A stretch of DNA of 6,015 nucleotides. Source: Propionibacteriaceae bacterium (GTDB lineage: Bacteria > Actinomycetota > Actinomycetes > Propionibacteriales > Propionibacteriaceae). The position numbers and the translations under genes were made by a program. The notes beneath the pieces were generated by a model. That model did no database searches. It was given only the letters and a program-made list of their open reading frames with translations, and was not told where the DNA came from. The stretch covers positions 1-6,015 of the forward strand of contig JAUMYR010000035.1 in NCBI GenBank assembly GCA_030528545.1. The letters are read 5' to 3'. Of the stretch, positions 1 to 5,557 are shown piece by piece (positions within the stretch are counted from its first letter, which is position 1; each line of letters begins with the position of its first letter).

Positions 1-429
1 ATCAAGGTCAACAGCGTCGTCCGCTCGACCAGGGTCGCCGCCGATGGCACCTGGCGCTTGCGCGCCATGACCGTTGCGCCCCAGGGTGCCGACTTCGTCT
101 TCACCATGACCCACGCGGGCAAGACCACCTCCCACCCAGTCACTCTCTTCTTCGGGCCTCGCCCGGCGCGCCTGGACTCACCCGAGCTGGTCTCGCCCCG
201 CAGGGCCTCCCCGGCTGGGAAACAGATCCGCCTGCAGGGCAGGGGAACCCCCGGCTCTAAGCTCACCATCCGCATCGGGTCTCGGGTCCGCACGGCCTAT
301 GTCCGGGCCAATGGCAGCTGGAGCACAGGCCCCATCCCCTTCGGCCGGGGAAGCTTCAGCGCCTCCGTGACTACCGAGGCACCGGGGCACCGGCAGCTGA
401 GCCAGACCTGGCGCCTGCGCTTCGTCTGA
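1..429 (+). CDS. C-terminal part of a protein with tandem bacterial Ig-like repeats (5' partial)
   Basis: The reading frame is open from base 1 to the TGA at 427-429, giving 143 visible residues; the true start lies upstream of the window, and the internal ATG at 67 is not a start. Two copies of a beta-sandwich-type pattern are visible: a charged or polar strand followed by 'ADGTWRL' near residues 15-21, and '[13 protein letters not shown]' then 'RANGSWST' about 80 residues later. A turn of the form [AD]-[DN]-G-[ST]-W after a short strand is typical of bacterial Ig-like (Big) modules repeated in secreted and cell-wall proteins. The chain ends four residues after a final 'TWRLRFV' strand, so there is no LPXTG sorting signal or C-terminal membrane anchor; any anchoring or enzymatic domain would have to be in the missing N-terminal part. 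Substrate and function cannot be told from this fragment. The Ig-like call is by pattern only. Confidence 0.6.
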   Translation: MKVNSVVRSTRVAADGTWRLRAMTVAPQGADFVFTMTHAGKTTSHPVTLFFGPRPARLDSPELVSPRRASPAGKQIRLQGRGTPGSKLTIRIGSRVRTAYVRANGSWSTGPIPFGRGSFSASVTTEAPGHRQLSQTWRLRFV

Positions 430-469
430 GCTTGCCCACCCGAGCGGCCCCGGTAAGGGTAGGCGACGC

Positions 470-475
470 TAGGCT
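470..475 (+). promoter_or_regulatory. Putative -10 element of deoC (leaderless arrangement)
   Basis: TAGGCT fits the actinobacterial -10 pattern TANNNT and ends 7 nt before the ATG at 483, so a transcript starting at the usual distance would begin at or within a base of the start codon. No convincing -35 hexamer lies about 17 bp upstream. No purine-rich Shine-Dalgarno sequence precedes the ATG, which supports a leaderless reading. This is inferred from spacing alone. Confidence 0.45.
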
Positions 476-482
476 GAGACCC

Positions 483-1145
483 ATGAAACGCTGCGAGCTC
501 GCCCAGTTGATCGACCACACGCTACTCAAGACCGATGCGACGCCAGCCGATGTGGCCGCACTCGTCGCCGAGGCTCGGGAGCTGGGCACTTACTCGGTGT
601 GCGTCTCGCCCACGATGCTCCCGATCACCGCTGATCTGGGCGATGTGCTCGTCACGACCGTGTGTGGATTCCCGAGCGGCAAGCACACTGCCAGCGTCAA
701 GGCCGCCGAGGCGGCGCAGGCCGTGGCGAATGGCGCCAATGAAGTAGACATGGTCATCGACATTGGATTGCTGAAAGAAGGCCGCCCAGACGCCGTCCGG
801 GACGAGATCGCGGCGGTGCGCGCCGTCGTTCCGGGCGTCCTCAAGGTCATCATCGAGTCTGCCGCGCTCACCGACGACGAGATCGTCGCGGCCTGCCGGG
901 CCTCGGCCGAGGCCGGGGCGGATTTCGTGAAAACCTCGACCGGTTTCCATCCGGCTGGTGGCGCATCGACCCATGCCGTTCGGCTGATGCGCGAGACCGT
1001 CGGAGACCAGCTTGGGGTGAAAGCCTCCGGAGGAATCCGGGACTGGGACACCGCCGTCGCGATGGTCGAGGCCGGAGCCAACCGCCTCGGGCTGTCCGCC
1101 AGCCGCGCGATCCTGGATGGCAGCACCTCTGCGGGCGACTACTGA
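483..1145 (+). CDS. deoC: Deoxyribose-phosphate aldolase
   Basis: Class I aldolase that cleaves 2-deoxy-D-ribose 5-phosphate to glyceraldehyde 3-phosphate and acetaldehyde in cytoplasmic deoxynucleoside catabolism. The 220-residue chain matches the short bacterial DeoC family throughout: 'LIDHTLLK' at residues 9-16, '[10 protein letters not shown]' with the catalytic Asp at 89, 'FVKTSTGF' with the Schiff-base Lys at 150 and '[11 protein letters not shown]' with the second active-site Lys at 180. The ATG at 483 is chosen because homology begins just after it and a likely -10 element sits 7 nt upstream. An in-frame TTG at 432 would add 17 residues unlike the family and lies only 2 nt past the previous stop codon. 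There is no deoA, deoB or deoD neighbour; the flanking genes are an Ig-like protein and a metal-efflux operon, so deoC looks monocistronic. Confidence 0.95.
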   Translation: MKRCELAQLIDHTLLKTDATPADVAALVAEARELGTYSVCVSPTMLPITADLGDVLVTTVCGFPSGKHTASVKAAEAAQAVANGANEVDMVIDIGLLKEGRPDAVRDEIAAVRAVVPGVLKVIIESAALTDDEIVAACRASAEAGADFVKTSTGFHPAGGASTHAVRLMRETVGDQLGVKASGGIRDWDTAVAMVEAGANRLGLSASRAILDGSTSAGDY

Positions 1146-1196
1146 GCCGGTAGCCCCATCCGATAACCCTGATAGCGCAGAACCCTTGCGCAATGA

Positions 1197-1220
1197 ATGA
1201 ATATATGTTCATATATTCAT
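1197..1220 (+). promoter_or_regulatory. ArsR/SmtB-type (CzrA-like) operator of the czcD-arsR operon
   Basis: Perfect palindrome: 11-bp arms ATGAATATATG (1197-1207) and CATATATTCAT (1210-1220) around a 2-bp TT centre. This is the 12-2-12-like layout, with TGAA/TTCA outer bases and an AT-rich core, bound by SmtB/CzrA zinc sensors. It is strikingly AT-rich against its surroundings and sits directly before the czcD start at 1221. A TATATT hexamer (1212-1217) inside it could be part of the promoter -10 region, so bound repressor would block RNA polymerase. The repressor encoded at 2168-2473 is the expected ligand; that pairing is inferred. Confidence 0.85.
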
Positions 1221-2174
1221 ATGCACAATCATGGGCACGGCTCCATTGGACATAGCCATGGTTCGATCGGCCACAACCACGGTTCGGTCAGCCATGGGCA
1301 CACCTCGGCGCAATTGCATCGCAAGCCGCTCCTCATTGCCTTTGGCCTCACGGCGAGCTATATGGTGGTCGAGTTCGTGGTCGGCTTCTGGACTGGCTCT
1401 CTCGCCCTGATCTCCGACGCCGCGCACATGGGCACCGACGTGCTGAGCCTCGGTGTGGCCTTGGTCGCGATCACCCTGGCGGCCCGCCCACGGACTCCGC
1501 AGCGCACCTTCGGCTTCAACCGCCTCGAAGTCCTGGCCGCGGTCACCAACGCTCTACTGCTGTTTGGTGTTGCTCTTTTCGTCCTTATCGAGGCCGCCCG
1601 CCGTCTCACGACTCCCCCGGACATTCCCGGCGTCCCACTCATCGTCACGGCCTTCATCGGCTTGATAATCAACCTCATCAGCATGCGTTTGCTGACCGCC
1701 GGTCAGGGCGAGAGCCTCAACGTGAGGGGCGCCTATCTTGAGGTGCTGGCGGACGCGATCGGCTCCGTTGGGGTGATCGTCTCGGCCGCCATCATGGTGA
1801 CCACGGGGTGGATGTACGCCGATCCGATCATGGGCGTGGCTCTCGGCTTGTTCATCCTGCCACGCACCTGGCGGTTGCTCCGCCAGGCTCTGTCGATCCT
1901 GATCGAGGCCGCCCCAGATCATGTCGATGTGGTCGCGGCCGAGGCCGACATCCTGGCGGTATCCGGCGTCGAGGGTGTGCACGATCTGCATGTGTGGACG
2001 ATCACCTCGGGCCAGGACGCGGCCACCGCGCATGTAACGCTCGCGGCCGAGGCCGACAGCATGGAAGTTCTCGCTCAGATCCGCGCGGTCCTCTCAGAAC
2101 GGCATAACATTGATCACGTGACTGTGCAGTGTGAACCGGCTGGGTTCGAGGCCGCCGAGCGAGGAATATGCTGA
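1221..2174 (+). CDS. czcD: CzcD-type cation diffusion facilitator (Zn2+ efflux antiporter)
   Basis: Inner-membrane CDF transporter predicted to export Zn2+ (possibly Co2+ or Cd2+) in exchange for protons. From the ATG at 1221 it has 317 residues. Residues 2-27 are a cytosolic His-rich tail with nine His in a 7-residue repeat (H-x-H-G-S-[IV]-[GS]). Six membrane segments follow at about 36-56, 62-86, 104-124, 139-158, 174-193 and 198-215, then a cytosolic ferredoxin-like domain (about 220-305) with 'HDLHVWTITSG'. Metal-site residues are D66/H69/D73 in TM2 and E174/D178 in TM5; Glu instead of His in TM5 is normal for the CzcD branch. 'GLIINLISMRLL' and 'SLNVRGAYLEVL' are close to classic CzcD. 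An ATG at 1197 would add eight atypical residues encoded by the operator itself, so 1221 is preferred, possibly translated from a leaderless mRNA because no Shine-Dalgarno sequence is present. The stop codon overlaps the arsR start. Confidence 0.92.
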   Translation: MHNHGHGSIGHSHGSIGHNHGSVSHGHTSAQLHRKPLLIAFGLTASYMVVEFVVGFWTGSLALISDAAHMGTDVLSLGVALVAITLAARPRTPQRTFGFNRLEVLAAVTNALLLFGVALFVLIEAARRLTTPPDIPGVPLIVTAFIGLIINLISMRLLTAGQGESLNVRGAYLEVLADAIGSVGVIVSAAIMVTTGWMYADPIMGVALGLFILPRTWRLLRQALSILIEAAPDHVDVVAAEADILAVSGVEGVHDLHVWTITSGQDAATAHVTLAAEADSMEVLAQIRAVLSERHNIDHVTVQCEPAGFEAAERGIC

Positions 2175-2473
2175 GCAAAAGCCGAATCAGCGGGCTAGCC
2201 GAGATCTTTGGACTGCTGAGCGACCCCGGGCGGCTGACCATGGTGTTGGCCCTGATCCAAAGCCCCGCCACTGCGGGATCTCTGGCCGATGCTGCCGGGC
2301 TGAGCCAGTCCGCCGCTTCCCACGCGCTGCGTCTGCTACGCGCACACGGCATCGTCCAGGCCAAACGTCAGGGTCGCCAGATCTTCTATGAACTGGCTGA
2401 TGCCCATGTCGCCGATCTGCTGTGTACCGCGGTCAGCCACATAGAGCACACCCATCCTGACGAACAGCGCTAA
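2168..2473 (+). CDS. ArsR/SmtB-family zinc-responsive repressor (CzrA/SmtB-like)
   Basis: A 101-residue winged-helix metalloregulator. The helix-turn-helix spans about residues 36-60 ('SLADAAGLSQSAASHALRLL') and the wing about 64-76 ('QAKRQGRQIFYEL'). The C-terminal alpha-5 helix carries D78, H80, H91 and H94, exactly the D-x-H-x10-H-x2-H spacing of the CzrA (D84/H86/H97/H100) and SmtB zinc sites. The alpha-3 ELCVC-type cysteine motif of arsenic and cadmium sensors is absent; the only Cys, C86, is not in a known site. The ATG overlaps the last 7 nt of czcD (ATGCTGA) and GAGG lies 3 nt upstream, suggesting translational coupling. The expected role is to bind the palindrome at 1197-1220 and repress czcD and itself until Zn2+ (or Co2+) binds. 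Metal specificity cannot be fixed from the sequence, so no gene symbol is assigned. Confidence 0.92.
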   Translation: MLSKSRISGLAEIFGLLSDPGRLTMVLALIQSPATAGSLADAAGLSQSAASHALRLLRAHGIVQAKRQGRQIFYELADAHVADLLCTAVSHIEHTHPDEQR

Positions 2474-2497
2474 GTCCCCATCGCGTGCCGGAGAGAC

Positions 2498-2516
2498 TGG
2501 GACTATGCTCGTCCCA
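2498..2516 (+). promoter_or_regulatory. Putative dcd promoter: -10 element within a short inverted repeat
   Basis: TATGCT (2504-2509) fits TANNNT and ends 6 nt before the dcd ATG, placing the predicted transcription start on the A of the start codon. The hexamer is flanked by inverted arms TGGGAC (2498-2503) and GTCCCA (2511-2516) with a 7-nt spacer. No -35 hexamer or Shine-Dalgarno sequence is evident. The arms could be an operator half-site pair or chance; a third AGTCCC copy lies at 2473-2478. Confidence 0.4.
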
Positions 2517-3091
2517 TGCTGTTGAGCGACCGAGATATCCTGGCCGCAGTCGAGACCGGCGAGATCGCACTTGACCCGTGGGAACCCGCGATGGTGCAAC
2601 CATCTAGCGCCGATGTCCGCCTTGACAGGTTCTTCCGCGTTTTCGAGAACCATCGTTACTCGGTCATCGACCCTTCCATCGAGCAGCCAGATCTCACCCG
2701 CATCATCGAGGTGGACCCCGCCGAACCGTTCGTCCTGCACCCGGGCGAGTTTGTTCTGGGCTCGACCTTCGAGCAGGTAAGGCTGAGCGGCTCCATCGCG
2801 GCGCGGCTTGAGGGCAAGTCTTCGCTAGGGAGGCTCGGCCTACTGACACACTCCACGGCGGGGTTCATCGATCCGGGCTTTTGTGGGCACGTCACGCTGG
2901 AACTGTCGAACATGGCGACCTTGCCCATCAAGCTGTGGCCCGGCATGAAGGTCGGTCAGCTCTGTTTCTTCCAGCTGACGTCGCCAGCTGCCAATCCCTA
3001 TGGGTCGCAGGTGTATGGCTCACGCTATCAGGGGCAGCGGGGACCGACGGCGAGCCGGTCCCACCTCAACTTCCATCGGACGCAAGTCTAA
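2516..3091 (+). CDS. dcd: dCTP deaminase, probably bifunctional (dCTP deaminase/dUTPase)
   Basis: Converts dCTP to dUTP and, in the bifunctional subfamily, on to dUMP plus pyrophosphate, supplying dUMP for thymidylate synthesis while keeping dUTP low. The 191-residue chain is full length for the homotrimeric family. It begins 'MLLSDRDI', carries '[11 protein letters not shown]' at 27-37, the core '[20 protein letters not shown]' at 97-116, 'FIDPGF' at 117-122 and 'TLELSN' at 127-132 with the catalytic Glu at 129, and ends with the flexible lid '[15 protein letters not shown]' at 168-182. It resembles the mycobacterial enzyme nearly end to end. The Gly after 'STA', where the monofunctional E. 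coli enzyme has His, favours the bifunctional type; this is inferred from recalled alignments. The ATG at 2516 is fixed by the family N-terminus. The TAA overlaps the TAG of the convergent FHA gene. Confidence 0.95.
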   Translation: MLLSDRDILAAVETGEIALDPWEPAMVQPSSADVRLDRFFRVFENHRYSVIDPSIEQPDLTRIIEVDPAEPFVLHPGEFVLGSTFEQVRLSGSIAARLEGKSSLGRLGLLTHSTAGFIDPGFCGHVTLELSNMATLPIKLWPGMKVGQLCFFQLTSPAANPYGSQVYGSRYQGQRGPTASRSHLNFHRTQV

Positions 3092-5313
3092 CGCGGCGGG
3101 TCGATCCTGATCTGAACCCCGTCGCCGAGATCGACGATCGCGCCCAGGGGAACCGGCGTGGCTTGTCCCGGAACCAGACTCACCGGCGCCTGACCCGGAA
3201 TCGCCACGACCGAACCATTCGTCGAGTTCAGGTCCATGACCTCGATGGTCCACTCGTTGCCCTGGAGCCGCAGGTGGCTACGCGAGATATCGGTATTAGG
3301 GCTGGGCACCTTCATGATCTGGACGCTGGTGTCGCCACGGGTGTCAGGGGCGCGCCCGACGAGAATCGGCGAACTGAGTTCCAAGGATGTGCCGAAACTG
3401 GACCGGACCACCGCGAGCACCGGGCGAGGGACCAGACGACTGATGCTGCCCACGGGGCGATTGCACTGCCGACAGGCCATGCTTCCCGGGGGATTCGGGT
3501 GGCCGACCTGACACACGGTCGCCGAGACCAGCCCACCGGCGGGGGGCGGCACGACGGCATGGGTCACCATGGGCGGCGACATCTGCGGCAGCGGCACCGG
3601 AGCCGGTTGCGCGATCACCTGGGGCGAGGCAGCACCCGGCTGGGAATACTCCACCGGGCCGAGCTCAGGAAGCGGGGCTGGGGGTTGTTGCTCAGAGCCC
3701 CGTTCCCCGATCGAATCGGGAAGCGCCCCCTGGTGGGCCGGGTCGAGCTCAGGTAAATCAATCTCTGGCAGATCGTAGGCCGGTGCTGCGGCAGTTCTCC
3801 CCTCGTCAGGCATGGCCGGAGGCTCGCCCTCCTCAGCCACAGGACCAGGAGCCCCACCAGGCACAAACACCGGAACCCCACCATCCTCAACCACCGGCTC
3901 CACCGGAACCTCAGCCACAGGACCAGGAGCCCCACCAGGCACAAACACCGGAACCCCACCATCCTCAACCACCGGCTGGAATGGCTCTTCTGCCCGTTCG
4001 GCGGCGAGGGAGTCGGCCACCGGCTCCTCCGTGGGGGTGAAACCGGAGACGAAGACCGGGGGCTCGCTGGGCTGTGGCGGCGGGGCAGCGACTTCACCCA
4101 TCAGCGCGGCGGGCACCTCGGGGATCTCCACCGGCGGCTGGGACGGCATCTCCCCGGCACCGGGCAGAGCGGCTTCCACCGCGCCCCGCACATCCACCGG
4201 CAACACCTCCTCGACCGCAGGCTCATCATGCTGTGCGGGTTCGGAAGGGGCCTCCTTCAACGGAGCCGCCTCGGCGAACTCCACCGGCGGCTGCTGCGGC
4301 ATCTCCCCGGCATCGGGCAGACCGGCTTCCACCGCGCCCCGCACATCCACCGGCAACACCTCACCGGTGGCGGAATCATCGGGCCGCAGCGACGGCCCAG
4401 AGGAATCACCTATCAACTCCGCAGGCACATCTTCTCCCCCGGCTGGACCTGGTTCGGATACTCCCGCGACCAAACCCGACTCCACCGCGCCTCGCTCATC
4501 CGCAAGTGGCACCTCACCAGCCGAGGATTCCGTGAGCCCAGCGTGGGGATCGGCCGGAACCGCCACGACGGGGGGCACCATCGGGGCACCGATGAGGGCA
4601 CCGGCGGCCAAGCCGCCGATGAGGCCGCCGGCACCCGCTTCGTCGGCCCCGGAGCGTGCCGGATCGGCTAGCTCAGGTGATGAGCCGCCCATACCGGCGT
4701 CCTCAACAGAAGCCGGGGCCTCGGAATGCTCGGAATGATCTGGAGCACCCACTCCTAGCGATAGCGCGTCGGTGGTTTCGGCCACGACCTCGTGCTGCTC
4801 CTCAGGGTGCGGGTTGACCAGCAGCGCGGTCTGGGTTGAGGTGAAACGCGCCTCGGGGTGCAATTCCAAGATGATGCTAGAGGCTGACACCACGCCCACC
4901 GCGACCGGAAGATGCAGGGCTCGACTAGGGTCGAATGGTTCCAGATCAAGGCGAAGGACGCCGTTCTCGCCGAGCATGGCCTCGGTCCACGTCACTGCTT
5001 CCTCGCCGCTGGCGAGCGGAACCTGCGCATTAGCGTCAACGAACCTGACCGAACCGCGGGTCATCGCGTGCAAGCCCTCGCTGTCCCAGAACAGCAGCCC
5101 GTAGTTCGGCAGCTGGGACAGATTCCGGGCAACCAGAAGATCCGCCATGTGCTGCACCGACGTCGCATCCAGCACCTCGTCCCAGAAACGGTTGAGCAGC
5201 TCCGACACCCGGGGCGGGGCGGCGGGTAAAACGACCAGAGACCTTGGCCCAGACATCACGACCCAGTTACCTGGGGTATATGTGGCCCGCCAGGCGGCAA
5301 TCGGCTCGGACAT
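3088..5313 (-). CDS. FHA-domain protein with N-terminal unassigned domain, repetitive Pro/Glu-rich linker and zinc ribbon
   Basis: A 741-residue, probably cytoplasmic scaffold. Residues 1-160 form a folded domain with no assignment I can make ('[15 protein letters not shown]', '[17 protein letters not shown]'). Residues 165-600 are a low-complexity linker rich in Pro, Glu, Ala and Val, containing a Gly/Ala-rich hydrophobic stretch at 226-250 and two repeat families. A zinc ribbon follows with C601, H605, C614 and C617. The C-terminal FHA domain (about 632-739) shows the phosphothreonine-binding signature: GR at 653-654 ahead of SRSH (677-680) and NSTNG (696-700). FHA domains bind pThr, usually products of Ser/Thr kinases; no kinase or phosphatase is in view. 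The ATG at 5313 is chosen because GAGGGAG sits 6 nt upstream; an in-frame GTG at 5361 would add 16 residues without a good Shine-Dalgarno sequence. It appears monocistronic. Architecture is confident; function is not. Confidence 0.85.
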   Translation of the reverse strand: MSEPIAAWRATYTPGNWVVMSGPRSLVVLPAAPPRVSELLNRFWDEVLDATSVQHMADLLVARNLSQLPNYGLLFWDSEGLHAMTRGSVRFVDANAQVPLASGEEAVTWTEAMLGENGVLRLDLEPFDPSRALHLPVAVGVVSASSIILELHPEARFTSTQTALLVNPHPEEQHEVVAETTDALSLGVGAPDHSEHSEAPASVEDAGMGGSSPELADPARSGADEAGAGGLIGGLAAGALIGAPMVPPVVAVPADPHAGLTESSAGEVPLADERGAVESGLVAGVSEPGPAGGEDVPAELIGDSSGPSLRPDDSATGEVLPVDVRGAVEAGLPDAGEMPQQPPVEFAEAAPLKEAPSEPAQHDEPAVEEVLPVDVRGAVEAALPGAGEMPSQPPVEIPEVPAALMGEVAAPPPQPSEPPVFVSGFTPTEEPVADSLAAERAEEPFQPVVEDGGVPVFVPGGAPGPVAEVPVEPVVEDGGVPVFVPGGAPGPVAEEGEPPAMPDEGRTAAAPAYDLPEIDLPELDPAHQGALPDSIGERGSEQQPPAPLPELGPVEYSQPGAASPQVIAQPAPVPLPQMSPPMVTHAVVPPPAGGLVSATVCQVGHPNPPGSMACRQCNRPVGSISRLVPRPVLAVVRSSFGTSLELSSPILVGRAPDTRGDTSVQIMKVPSPNTDISRSHLRLQGNEWTIEVMDLNSTNGSVVAIPGQAPVSLVPGQATPVPLGAIVDLGDGVQIRIDPPR
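3831..3977 (-). repeat. Two identical 69-bp direct repeats inside the FHA gene linker
   Basis: Bases 3831-3899 and 3909-3977 are identical over 69 bp, at a 78-bp (26-codon) period. They encode the linker copies at residues 447-468 and 473-494 (core [11 protein letters not shown]). A diverged third relative, '[16 protein letters not shown]', lies at about residues 419-434. Nucleotide identity, synonymous positions included, indicates a recent duplication or homogenisation. The period is a whole number of codons, so copy-number changes keep the frame. Confidence 0.95.
4126..4515 (-). repeat. Three-unit 51-residue repeat in the FHA gene linker
   Basis: Bases 4126-4209 and 4279-4362 match at 79 of 84 positions with a 153-bp offset and encode '[19 protein letters not shown]'. 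A third, diverged unit at 4462-4515 ('[16 protein letters not shown]') keeps exactly the same 51-codon spacing. The units begin at residues 266, 317 and 368. The conserved core is about 28 residues; the rest of each unit is variable Pro/Ala/Glu sequence. Confidence 0.9.
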
Positions 5314-5319
5314 GAACAG

Positions 5320-5326
5320 CTCCCTC
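5320..5326 (-). promoter_or_regulatory. Ribosome binding site fixing the FHA gene start
   Basis: Read on the minus strand this is GAGGGAG, followed by the 6-nt spacer CTGTTC and then ATG at 5313. It is the clearest Shine-Dalgarno sequence seen before a gene in the window and favours this ATG over the in-frame GTG at 5361. The RBS itself would be coding if the upstream GTG were used. Confidence 0.7.
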
Positions 5327-5545
5327 AACTCGGCTGGGTCAATTCTTGCACTCTTAACCACTCATAAACACCAAAAAGAGCAGTTTGACGAGCGGAGATA
5401 CTGATTCAGGCGATGGGGTGGCGTCCTCGCCGAACCCCACAGCACCTCATCTTCTCACCAGCTTGCCCTCCCCGGCAGCGAGCATCGGGCCGCATCTGAC
5501 ACCGCCAGCCGACTCGCCGTCCGCCCACGCCGACGCTCGTTTCCC

Positions 5546-5551
5546 TAGGAT
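5546..5551 (+). promoter_or_regulatory. Putative -10 element of the ferritin gene (leaderless arrangement)
   Basis: TAGGAT fits TANNNT and ends 6 nt before the ATG at 5558, the same geometry as at deoC and dcd. There is no Shine-Dalgarno sequence between it and the ATG. No palindrome resembling the DtxR/IdeR consensus (TTAGGTTAG-type) was seen by eye in the 5362-5557 spacer. Confidence 0.45.
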
Positions 5552-5557
5552 AGCCAC

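Noticed and set aside
432..482. Upstream TTG start for deoC adding 17 residues
   Set aside because: The extra residues do not resemble DeoC N-termini, and the likely -10 element lies inside this stretch.
1175..1191. GCGCA-N7-TGCGC hairpin between deoC and czcD as a terminator
   Set aside because: The stem is only 5 bp with no following T-run; too weak to call.
522..1193. Minus-strand open frame of 223 codons opposite deoC
   Set aside because: deoC is unmistakable on the plus strand; the opposite frame shows no family resemblance.
2881..3756. Plus-strand open frame of 291 codons spanning the end of dcd and the FHA domain
   Set aside because: It runs out of frame through conserved dcd sequence and antisense to the FHA and zinc-ribbon codons, so it is a high-GC shadow.
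3831..4515. Possible CRISPR-like array because of regularly spaced repeats
   Set aside because: The repeats lie inside one long open frame, have codon-multiple periods and encode recurring peptide motifs, so they are protein-level repeats.
3812..4738. Plus-strand open frame of 308 codons, rich in Gly/Ser/Thr/Pro, opposite the FHA gene
   Set aside because: It is the complement of the Pro/Glu-rich repetitive linker. The minus frame has a Shine-Dalgarno sequence, a folded N-terminal domain and an FHA domain; this frame has no recognisable domain and no RBS.
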